Under the pieces are notes generated by a model, which saw only the letters and a program-made list of their open reading frames with translations, ran no database searches and was not told the origin of the DNA. A program made the position numbers and the translations under genes. From Flavivirga rizhaonensis (GTDB taxonomy: Bacteria > Bacteroidota > Bacteroidia > Flavobacteriales > Flavobacteriaceae): DNA of 37,239 nucleotides. Positions 16,877 through 25,476 of this stretch are shown one piece after another (the first letter of the stretch is position 1; every line of letters starts with the position of its first letter). The stretch is taken from the NCBI RefSeq assembly GCF_004791695.1, contig NZ_SRSO01000037.1, forward strand, positions 1 through 37,239. The letters are read 5' to 3'.

Positions 16877-17971
16877 TTATTTTCCGCTCGTAAATGTTTG
16901 CAAGAATATATCCTTCATTATTACAAAAGGCAGTTTGTCTTCTTGAGAATTGTATGCACCTCCCGTAAAAATAGCAACCATATCTAATTCGGGAAGAACC
17001 ATAATGTATTGTCCTCCGTTTCCTGTTGCTGTTTTAGAAACAAAGATTTTTCCGTTTGCTTTAAACGGAATGTTCCACCATAAATAACCGTAATCAATTC
17101 CAGTAATTTTTGTTTTTGAAGTAGTTGATTCCTCAATCCATTTTTCGGGTACAACTTGTTTTCCATTCCACTTTCCCTTATTGAGAATTAGTTGTCCAAT
17201 TTTTGCCATATCTCGAGAAGTCATATATAACCTTTTTCCAGAAGGAATAATTTCTTTCTTGGAGGTATGACCCCAATTTACATTGCTTATACCTAACGGG
17301 TTGAATAAATATTTTTCGGCAAATTTGTCGATTGTTATTCCCGAAGTTTGACTAATAATTTCAGTAGCTAAAATTTGTCCCATAGTACAATAATTTGAAA
17401 CTGTACCAGCCTTATTGACCATTGGTAAATTTAAAAAATATTGTAACCAATCATTTTTTTTATATATTTTGTCTTCTTGTCCTTTTGATTTTTTATCCCA
17501 ATCATTGCAGTCCAATCCAGTTGACATTGTTAATAGATGTTTGATTGTAATTTCTTTTTTTCTTTCATCCAGATTTTTGGTCGGAACAAGGCTATTGAGG
17601 TATTTTGATATTGGGTCGTTTACAGTTTCAACAAACCCCTTATCGACTGCAATTCCCATTAAGATAGATGTTATGCTTTTAGTTGCAGAACGAAGGTCGT
17701 GTTGATTGTTTACTGAATGTTCACCAAAGTATTCTTCAATGATAATTTGGTCATTTTTCACTAGTAAAACACTATGAATTTTATTCTCTTTTATTTGTAG
17801 TTGATTGAATAATTTAATGATAAGTGTTGAATCAATGTTTTGAGATTGCAAATCATTTGTTTTCCATCCGTCTTCAAGTTTTTTAGGCTTGGAATAGATG
17901 TATGTATTTTGAGCAGAGCAAAATGAACTTACTAATAAGATAAAAATTGTAAAGATTGCTGGGTTTTTCAT
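16877..17971 (-). CDS. Secreted serine hydrolase, class C beta-lactamase-related
   Basis: A penicillin-binding-protein/beta-lactamase-fold hydrolase (364 residues from the chosen start). ATG at 17971 begins MKNPAIFTIFILLVSSFCSA, a clean signal peptide. The open frame extends 17 codons upstream but that part does not look like protein. The catalytic SxxK motif is SATK (in RSATKSITSILMG), the tyrosine motif is SNYCTMGQ, and GNGGQYIMVLPELDMVAIF holds the third motif. Family members include esterases, D-aminopeptidases and penicillin-binding-like proteins, so the substrate is unknown and resistance should not be assumed. It is the first of several unrelated minus-strand genes inserted between the response regulator and narK. 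Confidence 0.85.
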   Translation of the reverse strand: MKNPAIFTIFILLVSSFCSAQNTYIYSKPKKLEDGWKTNDLQSQNIDSTLIIKLFNQLQIKENKIHSVLLVKNDQIIIEEYFGEHSVNNQHDLRSATKSITSILMGIAVDKGFVETVNDPISKYLNSLVPTKNLDERKKEITIKHLLTMSTGLDCNDWDKKSKGQEDKIYKKNDWLQYFLNLPMVNKAGTVSNYCTMGQILATEIISQTSGITIDKFAEKYLFNPLGISNVNWGHTSKKEIIPSGKRLYMTSRDMAKIGQLILNKGKWNGKQVVPEKWIEESTTSKTKITGIDYGYLWWNIPFKANGKIFVSKTATGNGGQYIMVLPELDMVAIFTGGAYNSQEDKLPFVIMKDIFLQTFTSGK

Positions 17972-17979
17972 AATGTAGG

Positions 17980-18177
17980 TAACGGCTCGTATAAGAAACG
18001 TATGATAACCGATAAGGAACACGTTTCGGATTGGTATTAAGCCAAATATAAATATTTTGCTTTTATATTTAATATTGAAAACGCCAAATTTTATATTTGG
18101 TAACCTAACAAAAAATCCTAAGCTATTCGAACTGTCTTACCAGTCCTATGTTTTCTTATACAATTATTAGCTACCGT
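17980..18177. repeat. Large imperfect palindrome between island genes
   Basis: A non-coding element of about 198 bp. The left arm (GTATAAGAAACGTATG, from 17989) is complementary to the right arm (18148-18161, reverse complement GTATAAGAAAACAT). Both ends carry an ACGG-type tip. Inside, CCAAATATAAA (18042-18052) pairs exactly with TTTATATTTGG (18090-18100). It fills the whole gap between the serine hydrolase and the S51 peptidase genes. The shape resembles an integron attC site or another cassette boundary, but I do not see a properly paired RYYYAAC/GTTRRRY set. Confidence 0.65.
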
Positions 18178-18185
18178 ATTCGTTT

Positions 18186-18809
18186 TTATTCTATAATTAT
18201 TACTTCTCCATCTCTTAAAGCCTTAAATAACCATTTGTTATCTATACATCTTTGAATTTCTTTTCCAATTGCTTCTGATTCAAAGTGGTCGGAATCATAA
18301 TGTGGCATAAATGAATAATTAAAAACTCCTAATCCTTTATAGATTGGTTTATTTATTCCTTTGTATGGAAAATTATTTGGGTCATCAGCAATCTCGATTG
18401 ATTTTAAAGAGTCGGATAAAACACAAATTCCAGCACTATAACCTCCGTAAAGGAAGTTGTCTCTGTTTTTCAATTTTTCGAAAATTTTATCAAATCCACT
18501 TAATTTCATAGCCATTCTTAATACAAATGTATTTCCACCACTTACCCAAATTCCTCCTAAAGAATTAAGTGTGCTGTTTAATTCTTCAGTTTTATGGAAG
18601 TATTTTTTTAAATCTAGTGGTACGGCCTTAAATCCAATTTCATTTAATACATCTATTTCTTCTTGTTGATGTTTGTTCGCTCTTTCGAGGTCTACACCAA
18701 CCCAATCTCTCGAATTATTAATATGACCAATTTTATTGTTTTGAGGAATGAGGCTCTTTAACTCTTTTATTTGATTACCGAATTTATATGATGATAAATA
18801 GTATTTCAT
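18186..18809 (-). CDS. Peptidase S51 / type 1 glutamine amidotransferase-like protein
   Basis: A dipeptidase E/cyanophycinase-fold protein (207 residues). The nucleophile elbow is GGYSAGICVL (about residues 122-131), preceded by GGIWVSGGNTFVLR (about 85-98), which is typical of S51 peptidases. The segment GLGVFNYSFMPHYDS carries the conserved histidine. No signal peptide is seen, so it is cytoplasmic. It probably cleaves Asp- or isoaspartyl-type dipeptides or a related bond; the exact substrate is unclear. It stands alone, bounded by a long palindrome on one side and a short hairpin on the other, within the accessory island. Confidence 0.82.
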   Translation of the reverse strand: MKYYLSSYKFGNQIKELKSLIPQNNKIGHINNSRDWVGVDLERANKHQQEEIDVLNEIGFKAVPLDLKKYFHKTEELNSTLNSLGGIWVSGGNTFVLRMAMKLSGFDKIFEKLKNRDNFLYGGYSAGICVLSDSLKSIEIADDPNNFPYKGINKPIYKGLGVFNYSFMPHYDSDHFESEAIGKEIQRCIDNKWLFKALRDGEVIIIE

Positions 18810-18828
18810 ATTTTGGAAGTAAATACTA

Positions 18829-18857
18829 TCCTGGAAATTCCGCAGGAATTTTTAGGA
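18829..18857. terminator. Hairpin between the ParE toxin and the S51 peptidase genes
   Basis: TCCTGGAAATTCC and GGAATTTTTAGGA form a 13-bp stem with two mismatches and a 3-base loop (GCA). It lies downstream of the ParE gene and upstream of the S51 gene on the minus strand. It may terminate the toxin-antitoxin transcript or form part of a cassette boundary. It lacks a strong U-tract. Confidence 0.45.
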
Positions 18858-18919
18858 TAAGCGAGTAGAAGCAATTACTTATAGGAGTCATTGTTGTCAA
18901 CAGTTTTTATTAATTCAAT

Positions 18920-19207
18920 TTATAGTTTTTCATTTAAATCTTGCCTTCCGATAATTGTCATTATTTCAATGATATCATTATTTATTTTATAATATATACT
19001 ATCGACTCCACACACGCAACGTCTGTATCCTTTTTTTATGTAATCGACAGTTTCAAATGAAAAAGGTCTTTGAACGATAATGTCAAAATATTCGAAAAAC
19101 GAATCAAAATATTTGTCCGCCTGATTAATTCCGAATTTTTTAATTCCGTAATGATGAATGCGAATCAAGTCGTTTTTGGCCTCATTACTCAATCGATATT
19201 TAGCCAT
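18920..19207 (-). CDS. ParE-type toxin
   Basis: A RelE/ParE-superfamily toxin (95 residues, normal length). It starts MAKYRLSNEAKNDLIRIHHY and has the central FFEYFDIIVQRPFSF and the terminal IYYKINNDIIEIMTIIGRQD. The last pattern, with the IxxIIGRQD ending, is typical of ParE rather than RelE. ParE toxins usually inhibit DNA gyrase. It overlaps the antitoxin gene by 8 bp. Unlike the toxin at 8550-8863, this copy is intact. Confidence 0.88.
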   Translation of the reverse strand: MAKYRLSNEAKNDLIRIHHYGIKKFGINQADKYFDSFFEYFDIIVQRPFSFETVDYIKKGYRRCVCGVDSIYYKINNDIIEIMTIIGRQDLNEKL

Positions 19208-19439
19208 TTATTAAAGACTTTGATTGAGCTAAAATTTCGTTTTTACTGTCGTTTGTAAATCCGTTACTTTCAGCTTTCTCTAGTTTAGATCGAATCCAGT
19301 CAATTTGAACTTGTTGTTTTCGAGCTTGTCTAATCAAGTCATTTACTAGTTCGCTTTTGCTTGAATATTCTTTGTTATCTACTTGATTTTTAAGCCATTC
19401 ATCGTTCGGTTTTGTAAATGATATACTTTGTCTTGCCAT
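19200..19439 (-). CDS. ParD-type antitoxin
   Basis: A ribbon-helix-helix antitoxin (79 residues). The N terminus RQSISFTKPNDEWLKNQV forms the DNA-binding strand and helix, followed by the family pattern YSSKSELVNDLIRQARK. The disordered C-terminal half would wrap the toxin. It precedes and overlaps the ParE gene by 8 bp, so translation is probably coupled and the complex probably represses the module's own promoter upstream of 19439. Confidence 0.88.
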   Translation of the reverse strand: MARQSISFTKPNDEWLKNQVDNKEYSSKSELVNDLIRQARKQQVQIDWIRSKLEKAESNGFTNDSKNEILAQSKSLING

Positions 19440-19645
19440 AGTTTTATTATTTGGTGTAAATATACATCAAATACGAACCAATTCCAAATATACACAAAGG
19501 TTTTGTATATGAATAGTTGCGATTTTGTGAGAGTGATTTTCAGTATGAAAATCAGCCGATGAAATCGAAACTATGCTTTTGTTTTTGAGTTCTAAATTAA
19601 GCAATTATTTGATACGTTGTTTTACTAAGTTTTTCAGTACGGTTA
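19440..19645. other. Island spacer with a perfect hairpin
   Basis: No gene is visible. TGATTTTCA and TGAAAATCA (19534-19554) form a perfect 9-bp stem with a GTA loop. The parD promoter must lie next to 19440. The rest is AT-rich without recognised motifs. Confidence 0.5.
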
Positions 19646-20122
19646 TCACTGATTATTTTCAGATTTATCGTTAGTGTTAATATTATTAACTATTTTAAGA
19701 GATTTAGATTCGTAGTTATATTTTGTAGCTATTATATTTTCGTACAGTTTATCAGTTTCAGTTTTGTCCTTAATAAATTCTTGCTTATTATAAGGTTCAA
19801 TAGGTAATTTTGATAAAAGTTTTTTAATGTAACATATTACAATTGTTTCATCTTTAAAATTATCCACTTCCATTAAAGGATATTCATTCCATTTTATTTT
19901 TTCAACGTTTTTACATTCAATTTTTTTTATTGTTTCAAAGCATCTAGTTATTTCACGATTACTTTGAGCATGTGAAACATAATATATATGATCTATAGTT
20001 TCATAACCCGAATCTTTAAGTATCTTGGGTAAGTTTTCAGAATATTTCTGTCCAATTTCAGTTAGAGTATCACTATCTCCTTCATATTTTATTGATGCAT
20101 GTCTTATAAATATTACTTTCAT
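19646..20122 (-). CDS. Histidine phosphatase-like protein, possibly degenerate
   Basis: A phosphoglycerate-mutase-fold protein (158 residues). It begins MKVIFIRHASIKYEGDSDTL, where RHA is the catalytic RHG-type motif, and has LTEIGQKYSENLPKIL as in the family. YVSHAQSNREITRCFETI matches the position of the SPxxRxxxT motif. The second catalytic histidine expected in a VSHG-like motif is not evident: that region reads ETIVICYIKKLL. The C terminus is poly-Asn/Lys-rich. It may be inactive or belong to a divergent branch. Last gene of the minus-strand island. Confidence 0.6.
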   Translation of the reverse strand: MKVIFIRHASIKYEGDSDTLTEIGQKYSENLPKILKDSGYETIDHIYYVSHAQSNREITRCFETIKKIECKNVEKIKWNEYPLMEVDNFKDETIVICYIKKLLSKLPIEPYNKQEFIKDKTETDKLYENIIATKYNYESKSLKIVNNINTNDKSENNQ

Positions 20123-20340
20123 TGGATATTTTTATGTAGTGCAACAATTAAATATAGATAATTGGCCATATCCACATTATAACACCGAATATAGTAAATC
20201 TTTTATGTAAGCGTTAATAAGGTGAGTTATATTGAAGCTCTTTTTTAGTAACTCCAAAAAAGTCCCCTTAATTTCTTCCTTTTTTACCAAATCCTCAAAA
20301 TCCACTTTCAATAATTATCAATCTGATATTTATTCAAAAT

Positions 20341-20406
20341 TACGTATTTGAATATTTTAAAATTACGTATAAATACTTAATTTTGTACGTATAAAAATAC
20401 TTAATT
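20341..20406 (+). promoter_or_regulatory. narK: narK promoter with tandem TACGTA/TACTTAA boxes
   Basis: A perfect -7 box, TAATTTTG, is at 20378-20385. TACGTA occurs at 20341, 20364 and 20386, and TACTTAA at 20374 and 20398. TACGTA-N4-TACTTAA (20364) is repeated 22 bp later with N6 (20386). The boxes at 20364 and 20374 are 14 and 4 bp upstream of the -7 box start, the same offsets as at nirB. The last box ends two bases before the ATG. Confidence 0.72.
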
Positions 20407-21828
20407 ATGAATACGCCTAAACAAACTAAGTCTACAAATTTAAACTTATTGAATTTTAAAAATGTATCCATACGTACATTTTGGATTACATCAATATCTT
20501 TTTTCATGTGTTTCTTTGCATGGTTTGGTATCGTTCCTTTTATGCCGGATGTTGTTAAAGATTTGGGATTAACCCCAGACCAAAAATGGAATTCCATTAT
20601 TTTAGCAGTTTCAGGAACCGTATTTGCTCGTTTACTTATTGGTAAATTATGTGATAAATACGGGCCGAGAAAATGTTATACCTGGTTGCTAATTTTAGGA
20701 GCCATTCCTGTTATTCTGTGTGGATTGGTACAAACACCGCTTCAATTTTTAATATGTAGATTATTTATTGGTTTTATAGGCGCATCGTTTGTTATTACGC
20801 AAGTACATACCTCTTTAATGTTTGCACCTAATATTGTTGGTACAGCGAATGCGACATCAGCAGGTTGGGGTAATTTAGGAGGAGGCGCTAACCGTTTGGG
20901 AATGCCTTTAATAGCAGCAGCAGTGGTGAGTTTTGGAGTAGCAGATGCTGAAGCCTGGAGATATTCTATGGTTATTGCGGGTATTATTTGTTTTTTAATG
21001 GGTATTGTGTATCATTTCTTCACACAAGATACGCCCGAAGGAAATATTAGCGATTTAAGAGCTGCAGGTAAAACTATTGAAACCAAAAAGGATCAAGTTA
21101 ACTTTTTAACTGTATTGAAGGATTATAGAATTTGGATACTCTTTGTAGTGTATGCTGCTAGTTTTGGTATTGAGCTTACGGTTTACGGTACTATGGATGA
21201 TTATCTTCAGAATACCTTTCAATTAGAAAGACTTACGGCAGGTAACATTGTTTTGTCATTCGCCTTAATGAACATATTTGCACGTACTTTAGGCGGATTT
21301 TTTGGTGACAAATTTGGAAAATTAAAAGGTTTGAGAGGTCGTGTATTATTCTTATCATTTATACTAACACTTCAAGGTATTATGTTGGTTACATTCTCAT
21401 CAACAACCAGTATTACTATTGGGATTGTGTTTTTAATCCTATTTAGCTTATCGGTTCAAATGGCTGAAGGTGCTACATTTTCGGTGGTACCATTTATAAA
21501 TAAAAAAGCAATAGGTGCAGTTTCAGGTATTGTAGGTGCAGGTGGAAATGTAGGCGCATTTCTTGCAGCATTATTGCTTAAATCTAAATCTGCCGTAGCA
21601 GAAAAAGTAGCCATAGCAGCCAATCAAGGGCTGGGAGAAGATGCTATAAATAGTGCGCAAGCCGCAGCATCATCAGTGGCAGTTTCTCAAGGGTATTTGG
21701 TAATTGGTTGTATTGTTGTAATTACAGGAGCAGTTGCTCTAGCAATTAAGTTTTCTCAAGAAGACGAAAAAATAGCAGATACAGAATTGAAACAATCACT
21801 AGGAAAATTGGTATCTGTAAATAGCTAA
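20407..21828 (+). CDS. narK: Nitrate/nitrite transporter of the major facilitator superfamily
   Basis: A 12-helix inner-membrane transporter (473 residues) of the nitrate/nitrite porter family. The two glycine-rich nitrate signatures are present: AGWGNLGGGANRLG (about residues 152-165) and GIVGAGGNVGAFLAALLL (about 374-391). The MFS loop motif GKLCDKYGPRK is near residue 79, and the equivalent GDKFGKLKGLRGR lies in the second half. It brings nitrate in for the reductase encoded 126 bp downstream. The promoter carries repeated TACGTA boxes shared with nirB. Whether it works as a proton symporter or a nitrate/nitrite antiporter cannot be decided from the sequence. Confidence 0.93.
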   Translation: MNTPKQTKSTNLNLLNFKNVSIRTFWITSISFFMCFFAWFGIVPFMPDVVKDLGLTPDQKWNSIILAVSGTVFARLLIGKLCDKYGPRKCYTWLLILGAIPVILCGLVQTPLQFLICRLFIGFIGASFVITQVHTSLMFAPNIVGTANATSAGWGNLGGGANRLGMPLIAAAVVSFGVADAEAWRYSMVIAGIICFLMGIVYHFFTQDTPEGNISDLRAAGKTIETKKDQVNFLTVLKDYRIWILFVVYAASFGIELTVYGTMDDYLQNTFQLERLTAGNIVLSFALMNIFARTLGGFFGDKFGKLKGLRGRVLFLSFILTLQGIMLVTFSSTTSITIGIVFLILFSLSVQMAEGATFSVVPFINKKAIGAVSGIVGAGGNVGAFLAALLLKSKSAVAEKVAIAANQGLGEDAINSAQAAASSVAVSQGYLVIGCIVVITGAVALAIKFSQEDEKIADTELKQSLGKLVSVNS

Positions 21829-21954
21829 TTTATAGTTGCGATTTTTATCATTTTATGAATATCAGTATCAATTTTTATGGTATTCAGAATAATTAAAACA
21901 CAAGTTGCATCGCGTTATTTTATTTTTTTAATTAGTATTAAAATGTTACGGTAA

Positions 21955-24900
21955 ATGGTTACGAATCAAGTGAAAACTACCTGCTCTTATTGTGGTGTCG
22001 GATGTGGTATTGTAGTTAAAAAAGACATTAATAATAAGGTATTTGTCGAAGGAGATAAGGATCATCCGGTTAATAAAGGCATGCTTTGCTCAAAAGGTAT
22101 GAATTTACACTATGTGGTAAACGATACATCAGATAGGATTTTATATCCTGAAATGCGATGGAGTAGATCACATCCACGCGAGCGAGTAAGTTGGGATGAT
22201 GCATTAGATAGAGCCAGTAGCGTTTTTAAATCGATTATAAAAAAATATGGGCCCGACAGCGTTGGATTTTATGTATCGGGGCAAAGCCTTACCGAAGAAT
22301 ATTATATTGCCAATAAATTAACAAAAGGATTTTTAGGAACCAATAATATAGATACCAACTCACGTTTGTGTATGAGTTCTGCTGTGGTTGGTTATAAAAA
22401 AACATTTGGAGAAGATAGTGTACCTATTTCTTATGAAGATATAGAATTAGCAGATTGTTTTTTGATTACAGGAGCAAATCCTGCGTGGTGTCACCCCATT
22501 CTTTTTAGACGAATTGAAAAGCGTAAAGAAGAAAATCCAGACGTTCAGATTATTGTTATTGACCCTCGTAAAACAGACTCCGCTAATTTTGCAGACTTAC
22601 ATCTTCAATTAATTCCGGGAACCGATGTTGTTCTTTATAATGCTATAGGAAGACGTTTATTTGAACGTGGTTTGATTGATGAAAAGTTTATTAAGTATCA
22701 TACTGAAGGATTAGTCCTTTACAAGGACTTAATCTTTTCAACATCCGTAAAACAAGCGTCAAAACTTTGTGGTGTACCAGAAAAAGATATTAAAAAAGCA
22801 GCAGATATTATAGGGCTTTCTAAAGGTTTTATAAGTATGTGGGCCATGGGTCTCAATCAAAGTGTCGTGGGAACCGATAAAAATGTATCACTATTAAACT
22901 TATCGTTAATAACGGGTCAGATAGGCAAACCTGGTTCTGGACCGTTTTCACTTACGGGACAACCCAATGCTATGGGCGGACGTGAAGTAGGAGGTATGGC
23001 TAATTTATTAGCAGTTCATAAAGATTTAATGAACGAAGAGCACAGACGAGAAGTGGCTCAGTTTTGGGGCGTTGATAAAATATCTGATAAGCCTGGTTAC
23101 ACAGCTACAGAGATGTTTGAAGCGTTGGAAAGTGGTAAACTAAAAGCCGTTTGGATTGCTTGTACCAATCCTTTAGTAAGTTTGCCCAACATACACCAAA
23201 TTGAGAGGGCCATGAAAAAAGCTAAGTTTGTGGTTGTTCAGGATATTTCACATAAATCTGATACCGTAGACTATGCCGATTTAGTATTACCCGCTGCAGG
23301 ATGGTTGGAGAAGGAGGGAACGATGACGAATTCCGAAAGACGTATCTCATATTTACCAAAAGAAATAGATTCTCCCGGAGAAGCAAGACCAGATGTCGAA
23401 ATTTTTTGTGATTTTGCTCAGCGAATGGGGTTCAGAGGCTTTAATTATAGTAATACTAGCGAAATTTACGATGAGTATGCATCAATGACCAAAGGAACAA
23501 ATATTGATGTATCGTTTTTAAACTATGATAGATTAAAAAACGAAGGTACTTTTCAGTGGCCAGTCCCAGAGTATAGACATCAAGGTACACCTAGGCTTTT
23601 TGAAGATAAAAAGTTTTATACCTCTTCACAAAAGGCTCAATTTAATTTACCGAGTACTATTAAAAATACGTCGGTTCAACCTAGTGAGGACTTCCCTTTA
23701 ATTTTAACTACTGGGCGTGTTAGGGACCAATGGCACACGATGACCAAAACAGGGAAAGTGTCCAGATTAAAAACACATTACCCAACTCCCGTTTTAGAAA
23801 TTAATCCGGTCGATGCCTATTTATGCAAATTAAAAGATGGGGGTATTGCAGAAATTAAAAGTGAAAATGGAGTTGTTAGGGTACGTGCTAAAATAACCGA
23901 TACCATTAAAAAAGGTGTTGTGTTTTTACCAATGCATTGGGGAAAACGGCTTCAAAGTGATTTAAATAGAACCAATAATTTAACAAATACATATGTAGAT
24001 CCCGTATCGAAAGAACCAGATTTTAAGTTTACTTGTGTGTCAGTTTCAAAATATAAAAAACCGGTTGAAAAAATTATCATTGCAGGAGCTGGTGCTGCGG
24101 CGTTCAGATTTGTACAAAATTATCGTGAATCTAATGAAGTTGATGAAATTCATGTATTTTCAAAAGAACCTAACTTATTTTATAACAGGGTGTTATTGCC
24201 TGAGTATGTAACCGAAGAATTAACATGGGAACAACTCCTTAAAATTAAAAAACTAGAGCTAAATAAGCTGAATATTCAGGTACATCCAGAAACTTATATT
24301 ACAAACATAGATAAAGAAAATAAGGTTGTAACAGACAGTCATAACAACAAACATACGTTTGATAAATTGATTTTAGCAACGGGTAGTCGCGCCTTTATTC
24401 CGAAAGATGTTCAAATAGATTTGCCAGGGCGTTTTACGATGCGTAATAAAATGGATGCAGATAAGTTTAAAGATTATTTAGATGCTACAAATTTAGCTCC
24501 AGAAGAACAACATGTTGTTATTGTGGGAGGCGGGCTGCTAGGTTTAGAGTTAGCAGCAGCGATGAAACATAAGAATGTAAAAATTACTATCGTTCAGCGT
24601 GCTTCTCGTTTAATGGAACGACAATTAGACAAGGTATCCAGTAAGCTATTGGCATTAGATGTTCAGGAACGTGGCATCCAGATTTATTTTGATAATGAAG
24701 TAAGCACCGTATTTGATGATGAAGATACAGGCGAATTAAATATTACCTTAAAAAGTGGAAAACTCATTACAGCCAATGCCATAGTTTATGCTATAGGTAC
24801 GATTCCTAACGTTGAAATAGCCAGAGAAAATGGTATAGATTGTAGTAGAGGAGTAAAAGTAAATCAGCATTTACAGTCCTCACATCCCGACATATTTGCT

Positions 24901-25476
24901 ATAGGAGAAATCGCAGAGTTTAACAATCAGTTATTCGGAATTACATCGGCAGCAGAAGAGCAAGCTGCTATATTGGCAAATTTCATTGCGGGAGATATTA
25001 GCTGTTCTTATAATGGTTCGGTATTAATGAATATTCTGAAGTTTAATGATTTAAACCTTTGTAGTATTGGAGACATTATTGTTCCTGATAATGATGATAG
25101 TTACGAAGAAATCATATTCACCGATATTAAAAAACGCTATTACAAAAAGTGTATTGTTAAAGATGATTTACTTATCGGAGCTGTGTTAATGGGCGATAAA
25201 AATGAATTTGCCGAGTTTAAAACTATGATTGAAAGTAAAATTGAAATGGCCGATAAACGAAATACACTACTCCGTGGTTCGTCAAATGATACACCAGTAT
25301 TAGGAAAACTAGTATGTTCTTGTAGTCAGGTTGGTGAAGGTAACATTGAAGAAGCCATAGCAAAAGGATGTACTAATTTTACGGAATTATGTAATAAAAC
25401 TGGTGCAGGTCTAGGCTGTGGAAGTTGCAAAACCGAAGTTAGAGAGATCCTTCATAACTCTAAAGTATTAGCATGA
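21955..25476 (+). CDS. nasA: Assimilatory nitrate reductase fused to an FAD/NAD(P)H reductase and BFD domain
   Basis: A large cytoplasmic enzyme (1173 residues) reducing nitrate to nitrite. The N-terminal Mo-bisPGD reductase (about 1-690) has [4Fe-4S] ligands Cys10, Cys13, Cys17 and Cys45. Substrate-channel regions such as GFYVSGQSLTEEYY and a molydop-binding domain (about 580-690) follow. A pyridine-nucleotide-disulfide-type reductase begins at about 703 (IIIAGAGAAAFRF) with a second Rossmann motif at about 853 (VVIVGGGLLGLELAAA). The C-terminal BFD [2Fe-2S] domain has Cys1121, Cys1123, Cys1155 and Cys1158. The reductase part mirrors the N terminus of NirB. In effect this fuses NasA- and NasB-like proteins, so NAD(P)H could feed nitrate reduction within one chain. 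It overlaps the next gene by 4 bp. Confidence 0.92.
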   Translation: MVTNQVKTTCSYCGVGCGIVVKKDINNKVFVEGDKDHPVNKGMLCSKGMNLHYVVNDTSDRILYPEMRWSRSHPRERVSWDDALDRASSVFKSIIKKYGPDSVGFYVSGQSLTEEYYIANKLTKGFLGTNNIDTNSRLCMSSAVVGYKKTFGEDSVPISYEDIELADCFLITGANPAWCHPILFRRIEKRKEENPDVQIIVIDPRKTDSANFADLHLQLIPGTDVVLYNAIGRRLFERGLIDEKFIKYHTEGLVLYKDLIFSTSVKQASKLCGVPEKDIKKAADIIGLSKGFISMWAMGLNQSVVGTDKNVSLLNLSLITGQIGKPGSGPFSLTGQPNAMGGREVGGMANLLAVHKDLMNEEHRREVAQFWGVDKISDKPGYTATEMFEALESGKLKAVWIACTNPLVSLPNIHQIERAMKKAKFVVVQDISHKSDTVDYADLVLPAAGWLEKEGTMTNSERRISYLPKEIDSPGEARPDVEIFCDFAQRMGFRGFNYSNTSEIYDEYASMTKGTNIDVSFLNYDRLKNEGTFQWPVPEYRHQGTPRLFEDKKFYTSSQKAQFNLPSTIKNTSVQPSEDFPLILTTGRVRDQWHTMTKTGKVSRLKTHYPTPVLEINPVDAYLCKLKDGGIAEIKSENGVVRVRAKITDTIKKGVVFLPMHWGKRLQSDLNRTNNLTNTYVDPVSKEPDFKFTCVSVSKYKKPVEKIIIAGAGAAAFRFVQNYRESNEVDEIHVFSKEPNLFYNRVLLPEYVTEELTWEQLLKIKKLELNKLNIQVHPETYITNIDKENKVVTDSHNNKHTFDKLILATGSRAFIPKDVQIDLPGRFTMRNKMDADKFKDYLDATNLAPEEQHVVIVGGGLLGLELAAAMKHKNVKITIVQRASRLMERQLDKVSSKLLALDVQERGIQIYFDNEVSTVFDDEDTGELNITLKSGKLITANAIVYAIGTIPNVEIARENGIDCSRGVKVNQHLQSSHPDIFAIGEIAEFNNQLFGITSAAEEQAAILANFIAGDISCSYNGSVLMNILKFNDLNLCSIGDIIVPDNDDSYEEIIFTDIKKRYYKKCIVKDDLLIGAVLMGDKNEFAEFKTMIESKIEMADKRNTLLRGSSNDTPVLGKLVCSCSQVGEGNIEEAIAKGCTNFTELCNKTGAGLGCGSCKTEVREILHNSKVLA

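Noticed and set aside
16877..17971. Antibiotic-resistance beta-lactamase
   Set aside because: The family is broad, and the motif set (SATK, SNYCT) with the general layout fits a serine hydrolase of unknown substrate.
17980..18177. A canonical integron attC site
   Set aside because: The large palindrome and an ACCTAAC box (18103-18109) are suggestive, but no correctly placed GTTRRRY partner was found and no integrase is in the window.
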